From assembly GCA_029582165.1 (NCBI GenBank), contig CM055888.1, positions 16,105,501 through 16,169,500 on the forward strand: 64,000 bases of DNA, written 5' to 3'. Made by a program: the position numbers and the translations under genes. The notes under the pieces are model-generated. The model was given only the letters and a program-made list of their open reading frames with translations. It made no database searches and was not told where the DNA came from. Source of the stretch: Portulaca oleracea. Its lineage: Eukaryota > Streptophyta > Magnoliopsida > Caryophyllales > Portulacaceae. Of the stretch, positions 1 through 13,500 are shown piece by piece (the first letter of the stretch is position 1; each line of letters opens with the position of its first letter).

Positions 1-44
1 GTGGCAAATCTGATGGTTTGTTTTACTAATTTAGTAAAACTCAC

Positions 45-2182
45 ATTTCTATCAAAGTCCAACATGAAGCATCTTTTGACGCCTTGTCTTGTAGGCTTGC
101 AACCACACCTGTTGCGCCTTGAAGTTAAGTCAGAGTATTTTGAGTAAGTGTAGTGCAAAACTGCAGCCTCGTCCATCTTGATTTCACTGCCCAAGGATAA
201 TTAACCACTATTTTGCATGTTATTTATAATAGGAAAGCATGTAAGATGTGAAAAAGACGAAAAACAGCCATACTGGGGCATTTTCATGTAGTTGTGCCAT
301 CGATGGGCACCATTGGGGCGAAGGTGGTCCTGAATTCTTGCAGCGGATTTTCCATTTCCATACGTCAGGAAATAGTTTGGATTTCCCCGAGTTGCCTCTC
401 TATAGTGCTCAAAGTAATTCTCCCTTATAAGATGATCATAGTTCTTCTTGAACATTGAAATCTATGCGCGAAACAAATGCCAACATCAAGCAATGAAAAG
501 AGTAAAGAGGAAATATTTCGTGTAAGCTTAATTACCTCACTGAAAGGCTCCCTAATATCATCACGCTCAATTGCACTCTCCTGGAATAGATTATACATAT
601 TTCATGAAGCAATGATTTAGATATCGCCGGGGGGAGGGAGCCAAAAAAACAAAAGACATGGAAATGTGCATATTGAAATAAAGCTATCACTTTTGGTTGA
701 TTACTCACGTAATTTGGGAATACAATCATGTCAACATTTGCAGGGACTCCTTTTAAGAGTTCTTGAATAGAGTATTCTCGAGCCCCTGCAGGATGCAGGA
801 GTTCATCAGTGTCAAGATGAAAAATCCAGTCCATGCCAGCTTCCTGCACAAATAAAACCTAGGAATTTAGAGATAATGAGATTAAAATAATAAGATAGCT
901 GATCAAATGTGTAAGTTGTAACACTTACCCTAGCCATAACTATGGCCATTTCCATGTTGAGGGTTTGCTTTACAAATAACTCGTAGTTACATGGCTTGTA
1001 GAAGAAGCTCGAGAGCCAAGTCTCCTTCCATATACGGCTGATAACCAAACATTGGGTGCAAATAATGTGAATGTCTCGTGTTTTGTTATGCAAAGAAAAC
1101 ATTTGCAATCATGGAATCTTCCAACCCACATTGAGTTCATAAACTCAAAAGGACTCATTCTAGATTGGCCTCAAAATTTGTTGGTAAATGGCTGGTATGA
1201 TAAAAGTTAAGTTCTAGTAACTTTTATTAAACAAAGGTAAATTATTTTTTTAATAAAGTAGCACTATTTTTTTGAAAAAAGTAAGTAGTTGTAAGTTTTG
1301 GCAGATATTTACCTAGCCTCACAACTAAATTTTACAGGCCTATCTACATTACTCAAACATTAGTGCAAAAGAGACCAACCAAAAAAATGTGAAACAAACA
1401 TACCTCTTGGCTTGTTGTTCCTCAAGCTCTCTCGTTCTGTATATAACATGTACCCCCTGCAACGTGCATGTTTTTAATCTAATCAGACAAGGGTGAAGTA
1501 ACTTAAGCAAGTTAAGGTATTAGGATGACATATAATTAAACTCACTGGGATAGAGTCGAGGACATTAGACACAGTGGATGTTGTCGCATTCCCTTCAACA
1601 AACAAGAAAAAGTTTGTAAAGCCGATGACTTTATGATAAAAGATCCATGGTAGAATTTGCTCTAACCCAGCTGAAGTGCTTGTAGTAATGCACACCTAAC
1701 AAACCATACAACTGTTATACATAGTCAACCATTTACAAACAGCTGATGAGATCGAGTTATTTTGAAAGTAAGTGTGTATGACTACTAAATAACCCTTCCT
1801 GATAACTTCATGAAGCAACGACAGCTTAAGTACCAACATTAAAATAAAAACAAAAAAAAAAAACCAATGTTATACTTGAGCAGTTACATAATATCTTGTA
1901 TTGTTAGAACCTTATTTGTGCTTGATTAGTCTGCCTCATTAGCAAGATAATAATGGATTAGAGGAAATGAGGGTAGTGATGACCAAGGAGGAAGTTGAAG
2001 AAAATGACAAAGTAGGTAACCTATCACTAATGGGGCAAAGTCATTAATAATTAATAATAATAATAATATAATAATAATAATAATAATTTTACCCCTCCCC
2101 CCCCCCAAAAAAAAATAATAAAGTTGGATGAGGAAGTTCATTGGCATTTGGCAAGGCATTCATGATATGCATGCATACACCC

Positions 2183-2236
<54 letters not shown>

Positions 2237-3341
2237 GTGCATTACATCATTTGATTAATGTCACTTTCAACAACTTCTACAAATCCACGATGGCTTAGTT
2301 GGCATTGACACCAAGTTCAAGATTCACACCCATGCCTTTCACGAGACGCATTAATCCAAGATTATAGATTCCCAAATTAAAGAAATAATATTATTTCCTC
2401 TGTTTCATATTATTCATCATCTTGAAAATTGTTGCAGTCAAATCTGAAAACCTTTGACAATTAATTTCTCAAACATATATGATGATTCGTTATATGAGGT
2501 TAGTATCATCAAATTCATAATGAAAAATAATATCCTAAAATATAATATAGCAATAATTAAAATATTCTACGGAAAATTATCCATTAAAAAGTGATGTTCG
2601 ATACCATAAAAGACAAATGAGTCATAAATAATATGAAACAAAGTACCCGACAACATTTTAATAAAACACAAAAAGGGATTAAAAAAACACACAAAGAAGC
2701 ATACATGTACAAGTAAGTGGTTAGAATAAATTATGCCTAAAACAAAACCAACTAAAAAGAAATGGGAACGAGCAAAACGAATCATGCAAGCATGAGTTAA
2801 GACTTAAGAGAACTCCACGAAATGGAACGAAGAAACAAGACGTATGAATATGAAAATTGTAACAAACCTAAACTCAGAAGCAGTGAAAAAAACTGAAACT
2901 TGACGAAGAAAAAGAAAAAGAACATACCTTGGGTGTGAGATGAGAGTGATTATGATTAAAGTCCCATCCCCTGAAATATGGAAAAGTAGGGGACGAGCTT
3001 TGAGCCAAGACGTTCTCGGGGCATCCATGGGATGACGAGGCCTTGATGGAGCCGGAGAAGGAGGAGCCGAGTGGGCCTGGGAAGCGAGAGTTTTGGAAGG
3101 AGAAACGGGTGATTGGGTCGGATGTTCCGCCCCGCCATTGGAGGAAGAATGAGAATATGGCAAGGGAGAGAGGGAGGAGTGTTAGGAGTGTCAGAAGCCG
3201 TTGTTGGGTCCATGAGGACGGCAGACAATAAGAATGGGACCACAAAAAACTCACTGAGGAAGAAGAAGAAGAAGAAGAAGAAGAGGAGGAGGAAGAGGAA
3301 GAAATGGGTCTTAGGGATTGGTGAAGACCCGAACCCGCCAT
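45..3341 (-). CDS. Glycosyltransferase family 92 (DUF23) protein, 3' end beyond the window
   Basis: Eight exons read on the minus strand: 2928-3341, 1546-1695, 1404-1456, 929-1037, 709-843, 536-580, 274-461 and 45-186. All have GT-AG introns and phases that join without a stop. About 412 residues are visible. The ATG at 3341 is chosen because the only longer frame starts with GTG. Residues 14-29 are all serine; a hydrophobic anchor lies at about 48-68 ([15 protein letters not shown]), which suggests a type II Golgi membrane protein. The GT92 catalytic region follows: [18 protein letters not shown], the DXD motif [10 protein letters not shown] (D253, D255; metal and nucleotide-sugar binding), FPNY, and [15 protein letters not shown]. 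Exon 8 ends in a Cys-rich segment (RCGCKP) and a strong donor AAT|gtgagt at 45/44; reading on without that intron is possible but looks less family-like. The family includes plant beta-1,4-galactan synthases, but the acceptor of this member cannot be told from sequence. Confidence 0.9.
2187..2232. repeat. (TC)23 microsatellite
   Basis: Twenty-three uninterrupted TC units in intron 1 of the GT92 gene. Nearby in the same intron are a run of TAA/AAT units (about 2045-2085) and a C run (about 2095-2106). Confidence 0.95.
2394..2643. mobile_element. Stowaway-like MITE in GT92 intron 1
   Basis: The left end reads TTTCCTCTGTTTCATATTAT. The reverse complement of the right end reads CTTTGTTTCATATTATTTAT. 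Both ends are flanked by TA. The terminal inverted repeats, TA duplication and 250 bp size fit a Stowaway (Tc1/mariner-type) MITE. Confidence 0.7.
3255..3302 (-). repeat. AGA/GGA trinucleotide tract encoding 16 serines
   Basis: Sixteen in-frame codons, of which eight in a row are TCT on the minus strand, encode Ser14-Ser29 of the GT92 protein just before its membrane anchor. The tract is a coding microsatellite, so its length may vary between individuals. Confidence 0.9.
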
Positions 3342-5710
3342 GGGACAACACGACACAAAAACCTAATCAACAACAACAAAGATTTTGCGTTTATTGATTT
3401 ATTGCAACAAGAAGGGGTTGTGGGTTATGAGATGATCGGATCAGATTGGATCAAGATGGAGGAGAAATTAAACGTATTGGTATGTTACGCCATTGAAATA
3501 CTTCAGTGAGAGATGACAGGAAATGAGGGTTTATGTAAATGAGACAAATGTTAATTGATCCTCTTCATTCATTCATGCCAGGAAAATGTAACATAAATAC
3601 GTTTTTTCACATACATGCTCTTTCTTTCTCTCTCTTTATTCCTTTTCTTTTTGTGTTTATTGGGAGGGGTGATAAGTGTACACAACAAATAGTGAAAGTC
3701 AATTCGTAAAGTAACATCCCACTATATTTCTCCGTTATGTTTTCACCATTATTAACGGAAACCATGTCATATTTATGATATTAATTAATTAAGTGGAATG
3801 TTCATAACAATTTTTTTATTTGAAAGAGTAATGGTAACATGAATAAATTTATTATATTATATTATGTCATTTCTTATTCAAGATATTAGTGATAAAACTA
3901 TATATTGAGGCTCTTTTAAGAGTTTATTTTTTTTGGGCATTAGAATTTTACTATTCAGTTGCTAAAATATACACTAATTTATTTTACTTATCGATACAGG
4001 TAGACATATATTGGGTGCTTACGAATATAACCTAAGACATCTTCCTCCCAAAACCAATTAAAAAATTTCAAATAAAATAATTCCCTTTTATGAAACTTCA
4101 TCGATACTTTTTAGGAAAAACATCATTTTGAGGAATCACAAGTTATAGAATCAGGAATATATAGTAAATTTTGTATGGAATATATCCACTGGCGAAGCAA
4201 GAATTTAAAGTTTGGAGTGTCAAGAAAAAAATAAAAGAAATTCAATGAGGAATATTTTATGCAAATTTCAAAAATAAATAACATTTAAATAACATAATTT
4301 TAAGTATCACAAATTGAGATTTGACGAATGGGCGCTAGGCAGGCAGATCAATCTAGATGTCCGACGTCACAAGTGGGCGCTGGGCAAATCGTTCGTGAGA
4401 GAAGAAGATAAGGCAATCAGAGAAAATCAGAGTTTAGAAAAAAGGCATTGATGCTAACATAATTTAATATAGTCCTTAAATAAAGTACAATCGCTAACAA
4501 GAAAACATCTTGAAGCACAACATGAGTCGTAACCAACACTACAAGGAGGGGTGTCAAGGTTAGTTACCACTCCACCCAACCTTCTAATATGATGCTCTTA
4601 TCTACAATTTGATTTTTTTTTTTTAAATTCCCTAACAGTCACTTTACTTTTTTTCCCAAATAACTTAAAGGATCAATTGTCACCCTTTGATTCAACGTGG
4701 CTTCACCAGTGGATAAAGGAGTTTATGGGTGAAATGGGTTCATACCAGATATGTTAAAAGTGCTCGGTGGTGAGATTACTCCCCCAGAAGGAGTCACTCA
4801 GATATATACCTAATAGTATCCACGCAATATTTTCCATTTGAAGGAGAAAACCAAACATAGGTGTCTTGCTGACCACCAATAGCAACAATATCAAAATGAG
4901 ATCGCAGATTTCGGGTGCTATTAGTGTTTGCTAGAAGATTTACAACCTTAGCAACGACATATAAGTGTCTGGCACTCTATGACCATACCTAGACAAACTA
5001 TGGTTGTTTGGCTTAGCTTCCATGAGAAGTTACCTTTCTATCAACACATAGCTTGTACTAATTAGCATTGCACCGACTTTCCTTAATCGACCCAAGTGAT
5101 CTCATAAAACAAACTCTTCTATTGAGCGTTAGTTGAAGTTACATCAAAATTTAACTTGACTCAATTGAACTAAGGTTGTTACCAATCGATATGGAGTATT
5201 GATTCTGAACCTGGTAAGAGATGGAGAGCGGTTTTGACAAGAAAATCTATTCCTAGCTCACCACTCAACAAAACTTCAAGTCTCTTGGCACGAAGAATTA
5301 CTCTCGTGGTGGTGAAGACTAGCTTGCTAGGTAGTCCCTCACACATTCTTTTTGGGTATGTAAAGTGAAAAGATGGAGTTTATAGGTAAATTATTTGGTA
5401 GCCCCTAATCTACCTGACAAGGTAATCCCAATAACTACATTACTACAAAACAACCCGATTATTATCGATATTAGCAGTCGGAAACAAGGATGATAGATAT
5501 TCGTTGCTATCCTTACCACCAATGATAGGGATTGATATCTGTGAGTCATAAAGTTATTAGTCGCGATCATCACCTGCTATTTGCATCCAACAAATAACGC
5601 CCAAGAGTTATCAGACGCTCATTCTGATTGACCGTGTTTGACCTTTTTGTCGCATATTTTGACCGTTATTTAGCAATCAACGACCAATGATCCCATAACA
5701 TATCGATATA
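3342..5710. other. Intergenic stretch upstream of the GT92 gene, no gene seen
   Basis: The first few hundred bases hold the GT92 5' flank. From about 3700 the DNA is AT-rich and carries only short, unsupported reading frames. The segment at 5430-5710 begins ACTACAAAAC and has a repetitive look that could be the edge of an old CACTA-type element, but no matching second end was found. Confidence 0.5.
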
Positions 5711-6765
5711 TGTTGGGTTTTATGGCCCATTGAATCCTCATAAGGGTCCAACGTATATAGGTGTTTAACCATAATTTTTGTTTTATAGTCAGTTGAGCCA
5801 CCAATTTAGCTATTCTTTCTAGAAAGAGAAAAGAAAGTTCTCCCATGTAATCCTATATCATTAGAGAGTGTGAAAAAGTTGTTGAGATTAGGTTGTATTC
5901 TCTGCCTAAAAGATCAAATCACACATTGCGATTGTGATCAACTCCTCCTATCTCATAGTGAATATTTTCTTGTTGCCGTCGTCCGTGGGTTTTTCTCCCA
6001 ATTTTGGGGTTTTCCAAGTAATTCTTGGTGTATGTTTCTCTAGTTTTGTTTTTCCTTAATTTTGTCATAATTTCTGTCATTTGTGATCCATTTCTGCTAC
6101 ATCTACGGTCTGCAGCCAGCACTCTGAATTCCTTTTCAACTGGTATTAGAATGCTAGTTTGAGAAGCCTTTGATCATGAAGTGTGAAATTCCGAAATTCC
6201 ATGGAAAGAGAAGTTTCACGTTGTCGAAGGTGCATATGAGAGGGTTTCTCATCTAGCATGGACTAGGGAAGGTGATTAGTATCATGACGCAAAGCCTACA
6301 ATGATGTATAATTAAGGCGCTAAAGGATGAAATTGTAGGCAATTTGAAGCAAGAGAGTGGGCTGAATTGGAACTCAAGGCATTAGCAGGGATACAGTTAA
6401 GTCTGGTGGAGCACATCTTGAGATCAGTTTTGAAAGGAGCAGAAACTGAGGAATCTCTGGGCAAAGCTGGAGGAGTTGTACATGACAAAGAGCATTTCAA
6501 ACAAGTATCCTCTAAAAGTGAAGCTCTACAGGCTACGAATGTCTGAAGGAACTCCTATGTAGTCTCATCTTAACGAGTTATTGTTACTGATTTAGAATCT
6601 TTAGATGTTAATATTGATGATGAAAATAAGGTTATTCACTTGATTTTGTCCCTACCCATTATATAAACAATTTAAGGAAATTATGCTTCATGGCAATGCT
6701 GGTGTTTTGAATCTTTACATTACTGTTGAGAATTTTTTATTGATAAAATAGTGATACTCATTGCA
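5711..6765 (+). mobile_element. Decayed Copia retrotransposon fragment (5' LTR plus gag)
   Basis: A 428 bp LTR-like block (5711-6138) starts TGTTGGGTTTTATGG and ends in CA. It is followed at 6141 by TGGTATTAGAATGC, a damaged form of the initiator-Met tRNA primer site TGGTATCAGAGC. From ATG 6176 the reading matches Copia gag in pieces in different frames: KCEIPKFHGKRSFTL, QEWAELELKALAGIQLSLVEHILR, LRMSEGT and DLESLDVNIDDE. Several frameshifts and stops break it. Similarity fades near 6765 and no protease, integrase, reverse transcriptase or 3' LTR follows, so this is a 3'-truncated relic. Confidence 0.75.
6176..6765 (+). pseudogene. Copia gag (UBN2-type) remnant
   Basis: Gag-like translation broken across frames. 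The recognisable blocks are in the usual order for Tnt1/Retrofit-like Copia gag. It lies directly behind the LTR and primer site and has no intact frame longer than about 60 codons, so it is not functional. Confidence 0.65.
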
Positions 6766-7527
6766 AATTTAGTAACATTCCTTAAACCGAAAATTGAAAA
6801 ATAAAGAAAGGAAAACATACTTCCAACTAAATAAAGAAACAACAAATAAGATTAAAATAACTCATACATGGCATGGGAATTAAGACTAATTTGCCCTTAC
6901 AAACACTCTCTTACCCTCACCTTTCTTTACTCCTATGAACTCTTACCCTCATTTTTAAATCTCATCCCAAGCAAATCCTTATATCTCTTTTCAGTTTTCA
7001 CCCCAAGATTAATCCGATGGAACTAACAAAGCTTAATATTGTGAAAATGTACTAGAATTGAAGTCCATCCAAATCGATCCTTATGCCTCTTTTCACCCCC
7101 AATAAACTAAAAACTGTCCATAAACTGATTTAAGAACAGTAAAACAATGCAGTAACAGAATCCTGAGTGTGTGCAGCGTGCTTAAAGTTCTGAACTCTTG
7201 GACAGTTGGACGCCAACAAATTTGCTTTGGATTTCATGCAAATAACCAATTAGTGAATCTATTATCTATACTGCAACAAAATCTGCAGAAGTCATCATCT
7301 AAGGTCACCTTATCACTAACAAACAATGCATATATACAGATCAAATTTGTGAGAAAATAATGATCTACTATACAACATTACATCACTCAAGGGTTGTTGG
7401 GGGGGGGGGGACACCTGGATAATCTGATTTTGGTTTTTTGGAGAAGCTTGATTTCATAACATTAACTGCTCTTTGTAACTCGAGAATTTGGTACTTAGAG
7501 GAGGCCTTGTTGCCACAATGGACATCA
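6766..7527. other. Intergenic stretch downstream of FPGS, no gene seen
   Basis: AT-rich sequence between the Copia relic and the FPGS stop codon. It should contain the FPGS 3' UTR and poly(A) site on the minus strand, but no clear signal could be fixed. A G run at about 7399-7410 is the only notable tract. Confidence 0.5.
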
Positions 7528-10500
7528 TCATCTCCTTAGAAGTTTCAAAACATCGCCAACCAGATGTAGTGACCCAGTTACAAGAACCTGCCAACGGCAT
7601 CCATTTAGACATATCAGTTTCCATAGAATATCATTTGCATTTCTAAACTAAGTTTTAATTTAATGCTGACCTGAAGTTTCAGAGAAGGATTTTGCTTCAC
7701 ACAATCCCTCAGCCAATTTATTGCCAGCGGTAACGAAGGGATCACTGCACTGCTACCAGATTCGTCAAAGGAAGAATCCTTGTCAAGAAATCCAAGAGGT
7801 GGCAAGGGATCCATGCTCCCAGCCTCTAAGAAATCCAGGTTTTTGTCTCTCTCTAGATATGAATCTGCTCCAACACAAACAACAAAGAACCCATAAAAAC
7901 AAAAGAAGAAAAAAAAAAACATCCTGTTAAGAAGCCACAGAAAGGACTCAGAAAAATGAATCTGCTCCAAAAAAAACACAAAAGAAAGATGCGAATCAGC
8001 TCTAGTACCCACCATTTCCATTGACTGTCTTCTCCCACAGTCTACTCAGCCTAAGTTGCCAGGATGTGTCCCTAGCAGGCACGTTTGCAGAAGACATTGA
8101 ACAACCGGAGACAACTTTGTTGTATGTTGATATGCTTGGAACAAACAAAGCTTTAGAGAAACGAACACCTGAGTAATTGGAGAATTTTTATGTCAAGAAC
8201 AGACTGAGCAATGGAATATAAAATGTAAAACAATTTAGGAGCAGAAATGAAATTCACAAGCAGTTTAGCAGAGGCGTGAATACATTATATCATTCCTAAA
8301 TTATGCAAGTGGGAGATCATGAAATAACCAACTTTGACCCCATAATTGATTCAAAGAGTACATAGTACATACAGCATCAGAGGCTATACAATACCTGAGG
8401 AGGCACATGTCTCAACGAGCTTTGGAAGCAGGATTTGTGGATTTCTCACATCCATGCAATTGAACAAGAGAACCTAACCAAAAGAACACCAATTTTTCAC
8501 GGGGAAGTCTTATTTGCAGCTTCTACTTAAAACCATCAGATAATATTCATGCATTTCTGTACCTGCTTGATAATTTTATTGCTATCACCCTTTTCAGCAC
8601 TGGTGAAGCCAGTTTCGTACACGGCCTCAGTAAGCTCATTTGCAAAAGACGAGTGAAGAGATGATGATGGCACCAAGTTAGAGTGGCCCTTCACAGCCTT
8701 AGAGAACCATCTAGCACAGGCATCCATGCTTTCAGGACTGTGCGCTCCATCCAGATAAAATATCAGATCCCCAGAAGGCGTATCACAGGATTTAGAAATG
8801 GTGTCGTGGACAATTTGAGCCCTCCCAGAAAGGCGTGCGGACGAAAGGCCTCTTAGAAAAGCATCGGGCAAACCAGCTTGGGTGTCATCCTGAATGCAAT
8901 TTTTATAGAAAATAAGCAACCAGACAGTGGCATAAGATAGAAAACCTGAGAATCTAAACCAACTTTTATGCGAGTACGACCAAAAACCGAGGCAAGGAAT
9001 TTGAGAAAAATCAACAATAAGTGAGCTTTGTTTTGTGTTTACAGCGTCAAAATTGGTTTGGTTTAAAACCTAGAAAGCCCTTAAAATACTCTATAAGAAA
9101 GAAAATGGTTATGGTAACATCTGACAAGTCAACAATGCAAGTGAAGCAGAACATGAAAAAGCAAATAAGAAAGATAGCCAACCAACATTGGAAAACAGCT
9201 TTTCCCAGTTGCCGGTGCGTTGGATCCATGTTTTACAGAGTGAAACAGCAAGGCCAGCATTGACAAACTGATGATCACCAGCCAAACTGAGCTGTAATCC
9301 ATTTAATTCTCGAGAGTTGAGCGGTGAGACCACTTCCAATGGAACCTGTGATAGGAAAGAGATGAGTGATACAGTGCGGTGGGGTGCTGTTGAAGTTTCA
9401 CATGAATGATATGTCCAACATGTAGTCAGAATAAGCTATTGATTCTCAAACAACTCACTCAAACAAAGTGGAACCATTCAACTTATCATTCCATCATGCA
9501 AGCGCAAATAAGAAGTTGACCAGTAGTTGATATGGAATAATAGATCGATCTTCAAGGGCACTTGGTCCACATAAGGCAATCAACCTTTGGAACAAGATAT
9601 TTGAAAGGTTTAAGCTGACTGCACTTTTCATGCAAGATGACACTTAGGTGTGACCTCTATCCGAAGCTCAGAATTGAGTATATAACATGCTAAATCATAT
9701 CCTTAGACATGAGTGTATAATACCTGAAGTTATATCTCATTTAACATGCTTTGCCGATTGGAAGGCAAGGGCTCCACCTTCCATCTCCTCCTTCTAGGGT
9801 TTGGTTCCTGGGAGGAGCATTCATTGCTTATCAAAAATGAGGGAGTGTCATGAATGGAAGGCTGGGCCTAGATCAGGTGTTGGCATCCCCATAACCCAGT
9901 CCTTTTTACAATTTTTGTTCGGAGCCTATTGGCTTGATTAAGATGACTTTTCTCAAGATAATAAAGTCACTATCAAAATCAATTGACCATTTATCAAATT
10001 AAAAAGTCATTGGAAATAGTTTAGTAACTTTGGGATAACATTTAGTAAAGCTGTCCATAAATGAAATATCAATTACCCATAAATTCACCAATTCTTCCCA
10101 CATTCCAACACTCAACTTGTCAACTTTTACCTGAAATTACCAATCATTACTTTGTCCAACCTTCCTATATCCTTGAAAAGGACAGACCCTAAGAAGTCAC
10201 TTTAAAATTAGCAACTTATCGCCCACATGACTGTAGAAAGCCATCCTTTGGAGCTCATTCACTACTAATCCTCCATAGTCCGTATGTAAGATAGACGTAC
10301 ACACAAATTTGTGAGTAATATAACATATTTACTAAACACAGACAAAATTTCAAAGGTAAATTTTAAGATGGGAGTTTTGAAGAAAAAAATCGAACCATAC
10401 CTTTAATTGTTGGGCCGTCTCCTTTATAACATCCATGGCTTCAGGAAGCTGATGAACCGTAAATGCTGGTGTATTGGGCTTCAGGAGTAGGGAAGTTATC

Positions 10501-13500
10501 AATCCAATTCAGAAAATACTTGAAAAACGAAAACTGCCAGTTGCATAATTCAAACCAGATTCCAAATGAATAACATAACACAAATACGTTCTTGGGCCAT
10601 TGAAATTCCTGCTAGCAGGATTTCATACCTTTAGAATACCAGCTTTGTGGGATGCAATCTCTTCTAATGTGTACCCTGCAAACATACAGATCAGTACAGT
10701 CCAAGGTGAGCACAACAGTTTAAAGCCATCATGCTTGAGGTAAAAGGCATGCTGAATTCAACATACAAAATTGGTAGTAATCACAGATCAAGGAGGCTTG
10801 GATAAAAGTATTTCCGAAATCAGGAAACGTTGCAAGCTTAACATTCATAGCTTCAACATACCCAATGAACAAAATTCAACTGACCCAAGCTTTGACCAAC
10901 AAGATAAATAACCCGACATTATAAAGATCCATCCTTATCTCGTCTCTCCTATCCCGCCTGAAGAAAACTTTTTTCACATTGCCCCTATCATATTATACAT
11001 CTAACGTCATCTAACCACCATGTAACCTACCCACAAAACACCCCCTACCAACCAAAAAAAAAAAACTCAAAATAAAACATCAACTGGCCACAGAGATGAG
11101 AAGCTACTTTTTTCAGGAGAATACATCATCCAATGATATATGTAATTCACGATTTTCAAATGCATCAACAAGGACTATACACACTGCTCCAGTTTAGTAA
11201 TAGTTGGGTAAATTTTGTTTGTGGTTGGGAATGTTTTGAGAGAACATGAAACATTTTGGAAATTTTACAATATGACAAATACTCATATTACACATTACCC
11301 AAATTATCCAATTTTTCCAAAACTTTTCATGTTCTTCCAAAACACCCCCAACCAAAATTTGCTAAAATTAACTCAACCTACCCTTACCCTCTAATAAAAG
11401 AACACCTAGTCTCATATCCTGGTTCTGCTCTAACTATTGATTTGCGAGCAATCTAATGGACTCTTCCAGTCATGAAAGACCTCTAGATTAGTGATAACTC
11501 TGAAGATAATAACCCAGTGAGTACAGAAAATTCTATGAGAAAATGGACCGCCCACCACCCGCTCTCCAATCAAAAATAAAAAGGGTTACAATTTTTCTGA
11601 GGGGAGAAAATTTTATTCAACCAGAGGCGAATAAATGAACACAAACCTAACGTCTCCATATGATCCATCCCAAGTGAAGTGATTCCACAAACGACAGGTT
11701 CTTTAATCTGCAAATATTGGAAAAAGCCAGTGGTTAAATCAACCAGCAAAATTTAAATAATTAATTATTTCTATAGTGTCCCACTTATGAAAAAAAACCA
11801 TCCGTGAAACCACTTTTTTCTTTTTTTTTTCTTCTCTTTTCCTTTTTCTTTTGTGGGTTTGTGTGTGTGTGTGGGGGGGGGGGGCCTTGACTAGTAGGAG
11901 CAGGTGTTTCACATTCATACCACGTTTGTCGAATCATTTTTCCCTCCAAGACCAACTTCAATTATTCCAACATCAACCTAGAGCAAAATGGATAACAAGC
12001 TATTATCAACTGCAAATGTCATCACAAGAAAGCATGAAAACTTAACAATCATAATTCATAAGGGACTAGGAAGAGCATAATTAAATCAGTGACGGAGAAT
12101 ACTGTATTCCACGAGTGCATCTACGCAGTTCAAATTGCATTTTTCAATCTTTACTGCCGTATATCATTCACAAATGTAACATCACTAACAGAAACTTTCT
12201 AATATCCGAAATTGTGATAATCTAAAGGCGTAAGTAGGAAAATGTAAGATAAATATTGAACCCACTAAATTTTTCATCAATCGTTACTCCAAAACTACAG
12301 TGTGGCCAAAACAGAGAGCTGGAGCGTAGAAGATACTGCATAGCGATGACATAGGAACTGACCTTTTCATATGTGAATATCTTGAATGCCATTAGAGTAA
12401 GAAATTGAAATAAAGCAGGCATCGGCAATTCCTCACTTACTTTACCCTGCAGTGCCACATTCATAGTCACCATGAAAACGCTCCACATAGATGATAATTG
12501 ACATATCACCAAAGAGCTCCTACGAAAACTTCTCTAGGTGATATAAGAGATAACAGAAGAACAAAGAGAATTTTTAGCAGCATATGTGCATGAGACATTA
12601 TACCTTTAACTGATCCCAGCAGTCCCAAAAATATTTCAGAAACTTCTCTTCAGATATGTCAACACTGTACACAAAATCCAGGTAGCAGTGTCAGGGTAAA
12701 ACAAGTCAGATTTAACCACAAAGCGCAGTCACTTCAGCAGGACTCAGAATCACTCAAACAGACCAATCAACTTTCCATTCTGCATTTCATGCTTGCCAAT
12801 TAGAAAAATAGGTTGCTCTTCCGAGTTGCTATGGTCTACTTTACTCTTCAGAAAGTACTGATGCAATAATAATGACCTGTCTTGTTACCGTTTGCAACCA
12901 TGTGGGAACAGGTAATACGGAAGAATGTAGTAATGACCCAACAGAAAATGGCAGTACAAAAGTGCATACTAGTTGAAAAGTAACAATGTGCAAGAGCATA
13001 CTAACCCATCAATTCGAAATCTTTCTCTCACATCAATCAAGTGAGGTGATGTGAAAAGCCCAGTGCGAAAACCACATTCACGTAAAATTGCCTCAGAGAA
13101 TGCACATGTTGATCCCTAGATCAAGAACATTCACAGAGTAAGAAGAAAATGGGAAAAAAGAAATAGAAAATAAAATAAAATAAAGCTGAGCATGTCAACA
13201 GATACTTTTTCCATGTAGCTGAAGGCACCACAAAATCTTTACCATGTTGATACTATATCAGATGAATTGCATCTCATTGTAGAGTAGTCCCCTTTATGAG
13301 TCCCCACCACTTACTCGCAAGGTTACTTATTAATCTATAAATTTAAATTGATCACTCTACAACTCTACCAAAAGAAGCAAGGACTCAATCACCCAACACA
13401 ATATATGGACACTACTACATCATCACCTACATGTTAACAAGTGATCTTCAAGAAATTAGGATATGACATGTTTACAGGACACGAAAATCGGCAAAAATAT

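Noticed and set aside
2804..3351. Alternative minus-strand frames over GT92 exon 1
   Set aside because: They overlap the supported exon in other frames and stay open only because of the serine-coding repeat; the GT92 frame alone continues into conserved exons.
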